Below, piece by piece: positions 33,192-42,208 of a stretch of 64,000 bases of DNA; the first letter of the stretch is position 1, and each line of letters opens with the position of its first letter. This DNA comes from Nitrospirota bacterium (lineage in GTDB: Bacteria > Nitrospirota > Thermodesulfovibrionia > Thermodesulfovibrionales > UBA9159). The notes under the pieces are model-generated. The model made no database searches. It saw only the letters and a program-made list of their open reading frames with translations, and was not told the DNA's origin. The translations under genes were made by a program, and so were the position numbers. The DNA is taken from positions 186,001 through 250,000 of the forward strand of contig JAJYIF010000001.1 of the NCBI GenBank assembly GCA_021790195.1, given 5' to 3'.

Positions 33192-34871
33192 TCAGCCGCC
33201 GGCTGAGAATGCCTTCGCGTATTCAATAGCAATGGCCGCCTGCTCGGCAAGGGCGGTGGCGAACTCGATCTCGTCCTCCTTGAAGGTCCTGCACTCCCCT
33301 TTCGCAAGCACCCGCAGTACCCCGATCACGCTGCCGCGGAACATCATCGGGATGACGAGCATACTGCATACACCCTCTTCTGCGGCCTCCTCCTTGTAAA
33401 CTATCCTCGCGTCCCGGCGGACGTCATAAATCGCAACGGGCTTTCCCTCGAGGGCGTCTGCCACGCTCTTCTCCGCATCCACGGGCCCCTTGTTCAGATA
33501 GCGCTCGCTGAGCCCGTAAGAAGCGACCAGCTCCAGTCTCTTCCCCCCGAGATCGAGGAGCCTTATGGTTGCGGCGTCTGCATTCATGGCGCCGGCGATC
33601 TTTTCGACTATGAGACCGGTCACCTCCTGGACGCTCAAAGTAGAGCTCACCGCCTTGGCGATGTCTTGGAGCGCGCTGAGGTACTTTGCCTCCTTGTATT
33701 GTCTTTCGTACATCCTCGCGTTCTCTATGGCGGTGCCGCACTGTTCGGCGAGGGCCGCCGCGAAATCGATGTCCTGCTGGTTGAAATGCCTCACATGCGA
33801 AGTAAGGAGCCTCAGTATCCCGATGACCTTACCCCTTACGACAACCGGCAGGGTCAGCATGCTTTTTATACCTTCCTCCTCCGCCTCTTTCCGGTAGTGC
33901 ACCCTCGGGTCTGTTGAAACATCGTGGATCGCCACGGGTTTCTCTTGCAGGGCTTCTCTGATGTTTGCCTCCATGTCCACCGGCCCCCTGTTCAGATACT
34001 TTTCGCTCAGGCCATATGCCGCGACAAGCTTCAGCTCTTTCGCTGCGTCATCGAACAGCCTTATGGTCGCCGCCTTCAAACCCATGACCTCCGGAAGGGT
34101 CCTCACTATCATGTCCAGGACCTCATCGAGCTGGAGGGAAGAGCTCACCGCTCCCGTGACATCCTGGAAAACCCTGAGATACTCCTTTTCCCTCGACACG
34201 ATCCCCTCAAAAACCCTTGCGTTGACGATCGCGATAGCGGCCTGCTCCGCAATGGCCGAGACGAATTTGAGGTCTTCGCCCGCGTATTCGAGAGGCTCGG
34301 ACGTATACATCCTGAGCACCCCGATTACTTCGTCGTGAAAGCGAAGGGGAAGGGACAGGATGCTCCTGATCCCCTCCTCAAGGGCCTCTCTTCTGTACTT
34401 TGAATTCTCATCGGAGGTTATGTCATAGATGGACACCGGCTTTCCGGCCAGGGCGTCGATAACGCTGCCGTCCGATTCCACCGGGCCCTTGTTGGCATAT
34501 CTGTCGCTCAGTCCGTGATAGGCCACGAGCTCAAGTCGCCTGGTGTCCTTGTTCAGAAGGCGGAGGGAACAGGCCTTCACATTCATGACCTTCACGACAT
34601 TCGTAACGATGAGGTTAAGCACCTCGCTCAGGGTAAGGCTTGTGCTTATCGCTTTGCAGATATTCTGGTAGCTTTCGAGATATATCCTCTTTGAGAATAT
34701 CTTATCGGCGCAGTCCGGACACATGGAATGCGTGAACTCGCCCAGCCCGGCCCGCGCAAAATAGGTCTCGATATCTTCCCACGCCTCCTGCGCGGTCCTC
34801 ACCTTCTTGCACCATCCGCAGATGGGAATAAATCCTCCTCCGCCCGACTTCAATCTTCTTTCTCCTTCCAT
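33192..34871 (-). CDS. Triple-GAF protein with N-terminal Cys-x2-Cys module
   Basis: 559 residues. The N-terminal 60 residues hold FIPICGWCKKVRTAQEAW and FTHSMCPDCADKIF, a zinc-type module also seen at 42209-42385. Three GAF domains follow (about 70-215, 230-390, 395-555) with the same repeated features: GLSDRYANKGPV / GLSEKYLNRGPV / GLSERYLNKGPV, KPVSIYDI / KPVAIHDV / KPVAIYDV, and an EEG(I/V)xS then IGVLR stretch. There is no kinase, cyclase or DNA-binding domain, so it must act through a partner. The ligand is unknown. Encoded alone, opposite to both flanking paralogues. Confidence 0.88.
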   Translation of the reverse strand: MEGERRLKSGGGGFIPICGWCKKVRTAQEAWEDIETYFARAGLGEFTHSMCPDCADKIFSKRIYLESYQNICKAISTSLTLSEVLNLIVTNVVKVMNVKACSLRLLNKDTRRLELVAYHGLSDRYANKGPVESDGSVIDALAGKPVSIYDITSDENSKYRREALEEGIRSILSLPLRFHDEVIGVLRMYTSEPLEYAGEDLKFVSAIAEQAAIAIVNARVFEGIVSREKEYLRVFQDVTGAVSSSLQLDEVLDMIVRTLPEVMGLKAATIRLFDDAAKELKLVAAYGLSEKYLNRGPVDMEANIREALQEKPVAIHDVSTDPRVHYRKEAEEEGIKSMLTLPVVVRGKVIGILRLLTSHVRHFNQQDIDFAAALAEQCGTAIENARMYERQYKEAKYLSALQDIAKAVSSTLSVQEVTGLIVEKIAGAMNADAATIRLLDLGGKRLELVASYGLSERYLNKGPVDAEKSVADALEGKPVAIYDVRRDARIVYKEEAAEEGVCSMLVIPMMFRGSVIGVLRVLAKGECRTFKEDEIEFATALAEQAAIAIEYAKAFSAGG

Positions 34872-34967
34872 ATTCTTCCCCCCATGCCCTCAGAAGTCAA
34901 GTAACACACATAAATTATTTTAATGGATCCCATCCTCTTGATTAAGGACGGAAGAGGCCGGCCATAT

Positions 34968-34975
34968 GCTATAAT
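34968..34975 (+). promoter_or_regulatory. Extended -10 promoter, probable leaderless start
   Basis: TGCTATAAT (34967-34975) ends five bases before the ATG at 34981, so transcription should begin at or next to the start codon. Confidence 0.45.
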
Positions 34976-34980
34976 TAAGC

Positions 34981-35310
34981 ATGAAAAATTTTACCGAAGA
35001 AGAGAACCGCATCTATATCAGGGGCGTCGAGCTGCTCCGGTCGAGCATCGGCAGCGGCGTAAAATTCGACGTCGCCTGTGAGTTCATCGAGGCCGACAAG
35101 GAATTGAAGGAGATGATCATCGACGACGCCCTCAAGATTGAGATAGCTGAGCTGCATTACGGCAAAAGGGTCCCACTCATAGACCTATCCAAGAAATTGG
35201 GCGTTGGCATGGAGCGGCTCCTGAAGGCGACCGACGAGATGATGGAGGATATCTTAAACACTGCTGACGAGGCGGCAAAAGAGCAGCCGCGCAGCTCCAT
35301 GACGCACTGA
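34981..35310 (+). CDS. Small helical protein, paralogue of 32833-33177
   Basis: 109 residues, unknown family. Contains GVKFDVACEFIEADKELKE, IIDDALKIEIAELHYGKRVP and LIDLSKKLGVGMERLLKATD; the second half looks like a helix-turn-helix. It pairs with the gene at 32833 (see there). The ATG follows an extended -10 box so closely that the mRNA is probably leaderless. A glutaredoxin-like gene starts five bases after its stop, so these three plus-strand genes likely form one operon. Confidence 0.72.
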   Translation: MKNFTEEENRIYIRGVELLRSSIGSGVKFDVACEFIEADKELKEMIIDDALKIEIAELHYGKRVPLIDLSKKLGVGMERLLKATDEMMEDILNTADEAAKEQPRSSMTH

Positions 35311-35315
35311 GCAAT

Positions 35316-35570
35316 ATGCCCCGCGTGACCTTATACTCGCTGAGCACCTGTGCCGTCTGCAAGAAGGTGAAGACATTCCTTGACGGCAACGAGATACCCT
35401 ATGACCTGATCGAGGTGGACAGGCTCGACAGCGGGGAGCAGTGGATCATGACGAAAGAGCTCAAGAAACATAATCCTCAGTGCACTTATCCCACCGTAGT
35501 CGTGGAGGAGGTCATAAAGGGCTATGATGAAGAGGCACTGAAGACGAAGCTTCTTCATGCTGCAAGCTGA
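35316..35570 (+). CDS. Glutaredoxin-like protein
   Basis: 84 residues with a thioredoxin fold: RVTLYSLSTCAVCKKVKTFL at the N-terminus (redox pair Cys-Ala-Val-Cys), the cis-Pro segment CTYPTVVVEE and a final helix. A thiol-disulfide exchange role in the cytoplasm is likely. The CAVC active site differs from the usual CPYC. It is co-directional and close to a small helical protein and an unknown protein. Confidence 0.88.
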   Translation: MPRVTLYSLSTCAVCKKVKTFLDGNEIPYDLIEVDRLDSGEQWIMTKELKKHNPQCTYPTVVVEEVIKGYDEEALKTKLLHAAS

Positions 35571-35588
35571 AGCCTGGAGGTGAAGGAT

Positions 35589-35987
35589 ATGGATTTCACG
35601 AGATGCGATCTTGAAAATGACCTTAGCGATACACTGAATCTGTCCGGCATGAAGACGATGCCGGACATACTCGACAGCATTCGATGGGACATGACGCCCG
35701 AGATCATGATGGAGCCGAGGTTCCAGTCGAACCCCGAAGATTTACGGAGGCTTAGAGATATCACCGGCTATATGTTCTACATAGAGACCCAGTGCGAGCC
35801 GCCCGTCGTGATGCTCATGAAGGTGGGCAAGACCGATATCAGCAGCACCGTAGGAAAGATCGACGAAGTCCCCCGGGAGATGATCCGGAGGGCGATGGAC
35901 AATCCCGTTCACAAGCCGTCTTTTGGGATGTACGCGATTACGGAAGAGATCAAAAGCTGGCTGAAAAAGGAATTGGGAGTTAAGTAA
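35589..35987 (+). CDS. Conserved-looking protein of unknown function
   Basis: 132 residues. The N-terminal half is acidic with DLENDLSDTLNLSGMKTMPD; the second half reads PEDLRRLRDITGYMFYIETQ then CEPPVVMLMKVGKTDISSTV and EEIKSWLKKEL. No motif is recognised. The ATG at 35589 was chosen over the upstream GTG because GGAGGTGAAGG lies at the right distance. It follows the glutaredoxin-like gene by 18 bp; an intrinsic terminator ends the unit. A redox-linked role is only a guess from position. Confidence 0.65.
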   Translation: MDFTRCDLENDLSDTLNLSGMKTMPDILDSIRWDMTPEIMMEPRFQSNPEDLRRLRDITGYMFYIETQCEPPVVMLMKVGKTDISSTVGKIDEVPREMIRRAMDNPVHKPSFGMYAITEEIKSWLKKELGVK

Positions 35988-35992
35988 AAAAG

Positions 35993-36016
35993 AGAGCCCG
36001 GCGAATGCCGGGCTCT
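35993..36016. terminator. Terminator after 35987
   Basis: A 10-bp perfect stem, AGAGCCCGGC and GCCGGGCTCT, with a four-base loop, immediately after the stop of the unknown protein gene. The downstream sequence is only weakly T-rich. Confidence 0.75.
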
Positions 36017-36057
36017 TAAGTTAAATAGTTCCTGCCCCTATTTTCGTTTCTGTTGGT

Positions 36058-36291
36058 TTAGCAAGGCTGGCATACCCAGCCAGTACCTGCCACATATCTC
36101 CAGCAACAAGGATTGGTGTACAATAGGCGACTGGTGCGCTTTCCGCCGTGGAATTTCTTATTCTCCGCTATCTCATTCGGACCGTAAGGTATCTCCATAT
36201 CATTAGGAACGCCGGTCACAGGATCCACATTCTTCGCGCCTATAATCACTCCGTCATCGTTCACATATACTAAAAGCCTTGCTCCCTTCAT
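36058..36291 (-). CDS. Small protein with Cys-rich C-terminal tail
   Basis: 77 residues. It starts MKGARLLVYVNDDGVIIGAK, then NVDPVTGVPNDMEIPYGPNE and ends LLYTNPCCWRYVAGTG-WVCQPC, four cysteines and two Trp in the last 16 residues. No signal peptide. AAGGAGG lies right before the ATG at 36291, the best ribosome binding site nearby; an earlier start at 36336 has none. It is the third gene of the CHASE2-cyclase/FecR-barrel run. The shape (conserved-looking front, short Cys-rich end) resembles a peptide precursor, but no modifying enzyme is adjacent; a small metal-binding protein is as likely. Confidence 0.6.
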   Translation of the reverse strand: MKGARLLVYVNDDGVIIGAKNVDPVTGVPNDMEIPYGPNEIAENKKFHGGKRTSRLLYTNPCCWRYVAGTGWVCQPC

Positions 36292-36395
36292 ACCGCACCT
36301 CCTTCTAATTATTTGTTTCAATACCATCTCACTCACTAATTCCTATCTATTAGTCACCTCCATTCCTACATCTTTCGCAGTATTGTTTAGCCCCT

Positions 36396-39300
36396 CTAAA
36401 AAGCCAGTGTCAGTCTTGCCAGAATCAACCGCTTTGGTTGAATCCTTGGATCATATGGGTCTGTGTCCTGGAAATTGAATGTCTTGTTAAACAGGTTCTT
36501 TGCCATAATTGAGAAGATGCCCAATCTCTTTGGAAGACGGTAACCCACAGAAGCATCAAAGACCCAGAAATGATCAACCTTGGAGACGATATTATAATTC
36601 CAGGGCTCCGGTCCCAGCGCCTGAAGGAACTTGCCGTCCTGCGAGATATATGTGGGATTGAACTGAGCGAATAAACCGGAAGGATGAAAAAACACCACCC
36701 CAAAAAGAACCCTGTGAGTATTCAGCCGAGTTATATTATCACCGGCAAAATCCTCCGGCCTCTTGAACCCTTCATATTGGTATTCCGTTCTCAGGGCTAA
36801 CCAGGGATGCGGGGTCCAGTTCAAATATGCCCGCCCCAATCTTTCTTCCCATCGTCTTTCGATAAGACTCGTTGCGCCCGTTTCGAAATCAGGCAGCAGA
36901 CCGAATACGTCCAAGTCCCTTTTCGAAATCTCTGCACCTCCGTATAACTGAGAAGAAAACTTCTGGTCAATTCCTATCCCATATCTCCATGTCTTCGTCC
37001 CTTCGGCGTCATCGAAAAACTGATTGAATCCTGCCACTTGTGTCGGCTCAATCGTCTGGTCCGTTACAAGGCCGCGAGACACTGCCCTGAAGGCGGCTGC
37101 CCTCAGAGTGGTGCCGAAAAAGGGACTCCAGGTGACGCCGAATTTCGGATTGAACACGTTCCGCTCTATGGCCTGGTCGCCTATGGCCGACTTCAAGAAA
37201 TCCCCACTTCCCCCGATTGTCCATGTAACGTTCTGGGGATAATTGATAAGAGCATACAAATAAATATTTGTATGCCTTGGATGTGTCGTCGCGGTTTCCC
37301 CAAATAACGAAGTATTGAGCCGGTCCCGGAAATATCCTGCGCCGCTGATTAGTCTCGCGATCTCCATGTCAAAGAGATGTTGAATCTCGCCCGTGAAACC
37401 GTCTCTCTCAGTGTCCAGATCAAGTCCGGGACCAAAGTAGTTGCCGTTAACAAAGTCGGCATTTCGATAGATTGCGGACACTATGAGGTCCGAATCAGGC
37501 GCAAAGGAATGGTGCAGGCCGAGGCGTATCGACCTGTTATGTTCCTTATCGCGTTCATCCTGACTAAAGTCATTCGGATCAAACAGAAGTCTCAAATCTC
37601 CTGCTTCAGAATCCTTGTATCGAAACTCCGTTTGAATGCTTGTCTTTTCAGAAAGACTATATTGCGCAAAAACATCATAGATGTTTTGTTTCTGATCATC
37701 GTTCGGCCTGAACCCGTCCGTCTTGTAATGAAATTGTCCCGCGCTCATAGAGAAGTTGTTATATACCCCTGAGGCAACAGCCTCATCGCCCCAAGTGCTT
37801 TCGCCGCCGACAACGCCGCTTGCCTGGAGGGCAAGCCTGTTTCTGTTGAAGAGCGGATTGAATTCGTTGAATGAAGGGTCGGAAGGTCCCGTGCCTTCCA
37901 GGATGAAGAGCTGGCTCTCGGCGGCCTCGGGCCGGACAGGAGTGATGTTGATAGGCTGAAGGAGCTGCGATTGTAACAGCTCGCTGACCCTTGCTATCTC
38001 GTGGCGAGGAAGAGCCGAGTAGGAATCCGAAAGGAACCTGTGGGCCGAATAATTTGCCGGGTCGGTATTTACCGATTTTGCCGCCTCTTCGAGTGCGAGC
38101 TGCTGAAAGCCGAGATCGCTGTAGATCCCGGAAAGGCTCGCGCTCCGCGCCGCAAGATCGGAATCAAGGAGCAACTTTGACCGGTAGACCGCGCGGTTGT
38201 CGTTTAACTCCATCGATTTCTGAAGGTCGTGCAGTGCCTCAACAGGCCTGTTTTCGCTCTGCTTCTTTATAGCGTCATAGAAATATGGCGTAGGGTCGTT
38301 GGGATCGAATTCCTCTGCCTTTGCGAACTGCTCGGTCGCCTTCTCATCGCGCTTTTCGTCGTAATATGCCTTGCCGAGATAGCTCCGGACAATCGAATTC
38401 TGTGGGTCAAGTGTCTCTGCTATCTCTATCTCGGCCCTCCCTTCTGCAAGGTGCCCTTCCCTTATCTTTGCCAAACCCAGACCGAGCCGCGGCAAAGGGT
38501 CCGCCTGATCGAGTGCAATCGCCTTTTCAAAGTTCTCTTTGGCAAGCTTTGTCGCTATCTCTGTCAAATGGGCAAAGCCGAGGACCGTCTGCGTGCGAGA
38601 AAGAGCGGGATTCAGAGACACTGCCTTTTCCGCGGCCTCAAGCGCCTTGGCGTGTTCTCCGAAGGAAAGCTGAAGCTCGGACAATCTGGCCCAAGCAAGT
38701 GCATTCTTAGGCTCCAGTCTCACAGCATCCTGAAGGCTTCCGAGCGCGCCTTTCAGGTCAAAACGCGCTTGTAAGGCATAAGACAGGGCTATTCGCGCAG
38801 AGGCTGACTTAGAATCTGAATCGACTGCCTTCTTCGCAAGATCGAAGGCCCTGTCTTTGTTGTTTTGAGCAATGGCGATCACCGATTGAACAGCGAGGGC
38901 ATCGCTGTTTCCCGGAGACTTCTTCAGGCTTTTCTTGATCTCCCTGTTTGCCTCATCGACCCTTCCGACCGAGAGAAGATATGCGACCTTCTCCCGCCAG
39001 CCGGCCGCTGAAGAAAGCTTTGCCGGCATTGTGGGGAAAACCGGAGGATAGTAAAGCGTCCACTGCACCGCATCCCGTGGATGGGCCACAACCCGGATCT
39101 GGGGCGCCTTCCCCTTTTCGGCAATAGCGGATTGCCCGGAGGCGACCATTATAGTCCCTGCGTCATTTGACGCACTTACTGCGCCTTCGTATATCGAGAG
39201 GAAGGTCTTGTCCGTATCCACCTTGACGAGGAATTCAGTGCCCTCGACCGTTGCATTCACAAAAGGGGTAACAACTGTCAGGCTACGCTTAAAGCGGCTG

Positions 39301-39653
39301 AAGAAATGGGCGATGCCGTTAACGAGGTCAATGAGAAAGGTCTTTCCTGTCTCGGCGCCGGAGATAACCACAGCGGTCTTTTCGTCAAGGCGGAGTATTG
39401 CATCATTCGCCAGAAGGATGTCCGCGCGGCTTCTTTCGCCTACGCGGATAGAATCTCCGGCGCAGTAAGCGTCATTGAAACGGACGCGCTGCCATTCCCT
39501 TTCGCCGCGTCTTTTTGCCTCCACGCTGCCCTGCACAGAGACCGCCTTTGCGGCCCATTGACTGCATGTCTGCGCAGCTGCCGGAGAAGGTGAGAAAAAA
39601 CCTGCAACAATTACAGCAACCACCACCGCCAAAACCGACCTGATCCGCTCCAT
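36396..39653 (-). CDS. FecR-TPR-TonB-type barrel chimeric outer-membrane protein
   Basis: 1085 residues. Signal peptide (VLAVVVAVIVAGFFSPSPAAA); FecR-like domain at about 30-230 (VRVGERSRADILLANDAILR-type core and VVTPFVNATVEGTEFLV); a run of TPR units at about 240-570 (SDALAVQSVIAIAQNNKD, LEPKNALAWARLSELQL); then a beta-barrel of about 450 residues with alternating aromatic strands, SIMAKNLFNKTFNFQDTDPY near the end and a terminal Phe (ILARLTLAF), as in TonB-dependent receptors. There is no plug domain and no TonB box that I can see. The start at 39653 follows AAGGGGTG. It lies 138 bp after the CHASE2-cyclase stop, suggesting co-transcription. Confidence 0.83.
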   Translation of the reverse strand: MERIRSVLAVVVAVIVAGFFSPSPAAAQTCSQWAAKAVSVQGSVEAKRRGEREWQRVRFNDAYCAGDSIRVGERSRADILLANDAILRLDEKTAVVISGAETGKTFLIDLVNGIAHFFSRFKRSLTVVTPFVNATVEGTEFLVKVDTDKTFLSIYEGAVSASNDAGTIMVASGQSAIAEKGKAPQIRVVAHPRDAVQWTLYYPPVFPTMPAKLSSAAGWREKVAYLLSVGRVDEANREIKKSLKKSPGNSDALAVQSVIAIAQNNKDRAFDLAKKAVDSDSKSASARIALSYALQARFDLKGALGSLQDAVRLEPKNALAWARLSELQLSFGEHAKALEAAEKAVSLNPALSRTQTVLGFAHLTEIATKLAKENFEKAIALDQADPLPRLGLGLAKIREGHLAEGRAEIEIAETLDPQNSIVRSYLGKAYYDEKRDEKATEQFAKAEEFDPNDPTPYFYDAIKKQSENRPVEALHDLQKSMELNDNRAVYRSKLLLDSDLAARSASLSGIYSDLGFQQLALEEAAKSVNTDPANYSAHRFLSDSYSALPRHEIARVSELLQSQLLQPINITPVRPEAAESQLFILEGTGPSDPSFNEFNPLFNRNRLALQASGVVGGESTWGDEAVASGVYNNFSMSAGQFHYKTDGFRPNDDQKQNIYDVFAQYSLSEKTSIQTEFRYKDSEAGDLRLLFDPNDFSQDERDKEHNRSIRLGLHHSFAPDSDLIVSAIYRNADFVNGNYFGPGLDLDTERDGFTGEIQHLFDMEIARLISGAGYFRDRLNTSLFGETATTHPRHTNIYLYALINYPQNVTWTIGGSGDFLKSAIGDQAIERNVFNPKFGVTWSPFFGTTLRAAAFRAVSRGLVTDQTIEPTQVAGFNQFFDDAEGTKTWRYGIGIDQKFSSQLYGGAEISKRDLDVFGLLPDFETGATSLIERRWEERLGRAYLNWTPHPWLALRTEYQYEGFKRPEDFAGDNITRLNTHRVLFGVVFFHPSGLFAQFNPTYISQDGKFLQALGPEPWNYNIVSKVDHFWVFDASVGYRLPKRLGIFSIMAKNLFNKTFNFQDTDPYDPRIQPKRLILARLTLAF

Positions 39654-39790
39654 CTTCACACCCCTTTTGTAGTTTTTTATAAGTTTAAATATCCGCCAAA
39701 TTGTATGGAATTGCACGAAACATGCCATTTTCGTTCTCTGATCTTCTATATTTCCTCTGTGTTCTGCGATCTCTGTGGCGAAAGACTCTC

Positions 39791-42109
39791 TCATTTCTTG
39801 TCCATGTGTACCACGCCGTTCCAAGCCTCCCCCGGCGGATTATTCTTGTAATGGAGACAGAGCGTGATATAGAAATGCGACGGGCCGTCACCTTCCGAAA
39901 TCCGCATGACCTCGTTGAATAGTTCAATGGCCTTGTCCCATTCCTGCCTTCTGAAGACATCGAGGGCGCCGGAAAAGACCGCGCATATCTCCCTCTGTTC
40001 CTCCGAAATATCCTCCGAGCGCGACAGCAGCTCGCGGACCACAAGCGGTCTTGACTTGCCGGCCAGAAGGAACTTCCCGATCTCTCTTGTCACGAGACCG
40101 TCGAGCTGATTGGCCGCCTCTTGGGACACGAGCACCCGAGTGCCGAGATATTTATTTAGCCCCTCTATCCTCGTTGCGGTGTTGACAATGTCCCCTATAG
40201 GGCGATACTCGTAGTGGTCAATCGCCCCGAGGTTTCCGAGGACTATATGGCCCGAATGCAGTCCGATCCGGGTAGGGAGCTGAGAGTTCTCATTGGATTG
40301 ATTGAACCTGCTTATAGAGGCCGCAATGTCGAGGGCCGCGAGACACGCTTTATTCCGCAGGGAAGGGTCAGGGTCTGTAGATACCCATATCGCCAGCATG
40401 GAGTCCCCGATAACGTTCGAAACCACCCCCTCATGTCTCTTCACCGGATCAAATACCGCCGCGTAATACTTGTTCATGAAACTGCTCAGTTTGTCTGGCG
40501 CCATGCTTTCGCAGAGGGCAGTGTATTGCTCCGCGTCCGTGGAGAGGCAGGTCCCATAGACAAGCTGCTTGCTCTCCCTGAGGTCCGTCATGTTCTTTTC
40601 AAGGCTGCCGATCACCTCGCCCGGCAGATAATAGCCGAGGGCCTTTCTCACGTTCCGGCGCTCCCTATTTGAGTCGAAAGACTTCCACAGAAGCGCTGTG
40701 TTGAAGGCAAAGAGGGTCTGGAAGGACAGGGGGAGGACAACAGGAAACCAGATTCCCGCCCTTGAAAATACATACAGGGCGCCTGAAAGATAAAGGATGC
40801 TCAGGCCGATGATGCTGAGCGCTGCAATACCGTTCGAGTAGAAACGGCAGATGACACCTATCAACGCGCCCCACAGGAAGACAACCGCGACATGAGCCGG
40901 AAGGCTTATGGGTCGAATCGGCATGTCTTCGAGCAGATTGGCAAATGCGGTAGCCGCGATCTCCACGCCGGAGATGTCGAGGCCGTCCGCCTGAGTGAAG
41001 ACTGTGTTGAAGCCGTCCTTCTGCTCCGGCTGTATAATGTCGGAGAGCCCGACAAAAACCGCCTTGCCTTTAAGGTCGGGTAGATTTCCCGCTTCACCGC
41101 CTCCCCGAAGCCGGAGGGCCTTGTAATAGGGTATTGTAGTGATCGTCCGTGGAGGACCGTAGAAGTTCAGATATCTGCTGTTCGGACCTTCGTACATATT
41201 TACAAGAGATGCAAGGAGTCTGCTTTTCTTTGGATCAGATAAAGGACCCCCTGAGCTTGCGCTACCCCCGAGCGTCTTCTCCCGCGATAACGGCTCTTTC
41301 TCGAAGACGTCCCTCACGTCGAGGATAAGTCTCCTGATGTTCCTTGTACCAACTGCTTTCTTTCTGTCAAGAAGGAATCTGTCCATGGGATAGGCGCTGA
41401 TCTTTTCGAGAGAATGCTCCAGCTCATCATATGCCTGCCCTGCGAAGATCTGAAAGGCTACGACGGGGAGAGTGGGCGTGTCTCCGGCGCCGGTCTTGAA
41501 CGTCCAGTATTGGCTTACCTTCACCGGGACCTTGGGCAAGGGGAATGGCGCTAGCGCGGCGGCCGAGCGCTCAAGGATGGGCAGCGGGGGGACCAGCTTG
41601 ACAAGGCTGATATTTCCCCTTGACGAGCCGCTCCGGTCGGACAAGAGGACCTTGTCGGTCCTTATGCGCTCACATAGCACAACGTTGCCGGCCTTGCTCA
41701 CGGCCTCCGAGAATGCGTCGTCGTCCGCCGGCGAACGGGGGTCCTCAAAGATGACGTCAAAGGCGATAACTGCGGCCCCCTGTCTTGCAAGGACCTCGAT
41801 GAGGCGGGCATACAGCGAACGGGGCCATTTCCTCGGGTCGTTGGGCAGACCCAGATTGTCGGAAGAGCTTTTGTCTATACCGATTATAACGACATCAGGA
41901 GGGGGCCGTCTTGCTCCGCGCAGGTGGAACAGGACATCAAGCCCAAGGTCCTCTTCCAGCTCAAGACCCAAAGAAAGAAGGCTCGCAATCAGCCCCACCA
42001 TGCCGGTGAGAAGGCCAAGTATTATTGCCTTGGATAATCGAGTCTCCACACCTCCCCCAGTCATCAATTTTCCCTGAACAGCGTCCGGCTTGTCAAGAAA
42101 AATGCTCAC
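39791..42109 (-). CDS. CHASE2-class III adenylate/guanylate cyclase
   Basis: 772 residues. A first helix (AIILGLLTGMVGLIASLLSL) is followed by an extracellular CHASE2 sensor (VVIIGIDKSSSDNLGLP, VIAFDVIFEDPRSPADD, LKGKAVFVGLSDIIQPEQ), then three hydrophobic helices (PAHVAVVFLWGALIGVICRF, IAALSIIGLSILYLSGALYV and the next), and a cytoplasmic cyclase domain with LSTDAEQYTALCE and VIGDSMLAIW (metal Asp pair) and GDIVNTATRIEGLNKYLG (Asn/Arg transition-state stabilisers). A TPR-like tail ends the protein. It would turn an envelope signal into cAMP or cGMP. An ATG at 42064 is an alternative start. It heads the run with the FecR-barrel and Cys peptide genes. Confidence 0.92.
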   Translation of the reverse strand: MSIFLDKPDAVQGKLMTGGGVETRLSKAIILGLLTGMVGLIASLLSLGLELEEDLGLDVLFHLRGARRPPPDVVIIGIDKSSSDNLGLPNDPRKWPRSLYARLIEVLARQGAAVIAFDVIFEDPRSPADDDAFSEAVSKAGNVVLCERIRTDKVLLSDRSGSSRGNISLVKLVPPLPILERSAAALAPFPLPKVPVKVSQYWTFKTGAGDTPTLPVVAFQIFAGQAYDELEHSLEKISAYPMDRFLLDRKKAVGTRNIRRLILDVRDVFEKEPLSREKTLGGSASSGGPLSDPKKSRLLASLVNMYEGPNSRYLNFYGPPRTITTIPYYKALRLRGGGEAGNLPDLKGKAVFVGLSDIIQPEQKDGFNTVFTQADGLDISGVEIAATAFANLLEDMPIRPISLPAHVAVVFLWGALIGVICRFYSNGIAALSIIGLSILYLSGALYVFSRAGIWFPVVLPLSFQTLFAFNTALLWKSFDSNRERRNVRKALGYYLPGEVIGSLEKNMTDLRESKQLVYGTCLSTDAEQYTALCESMAPDKLSSFMNKYYAAVFDPVKRHEGVVSNVIGDSMLAIWVSTDPDPSLRNKACLAALDIAASISRFNQSNENSQLPTRIGLHSGHIVLGNLGAIDHYEYRPIGDIVNTATRIEGLNKYLGTRVLVSQEAANQLDGLVTREIGKFLLAGKSRPLVVRELLSRSEDISEEQREICAVFSGALDVFRRQEWDKAIELFNEVMRISEGDGPSHFYITLCLHYKNNPPGEAWNGVVHMDKK

Positions 42110-42208
42110 GAGGAGAATCTAAAGAACTATGCGCTGCGAAAAAAACTGAGGTATCAGACGGAACGCCTCCGGACGGCAAGAAACCTATTATCTCACGCCA
42201 CAGGACCG

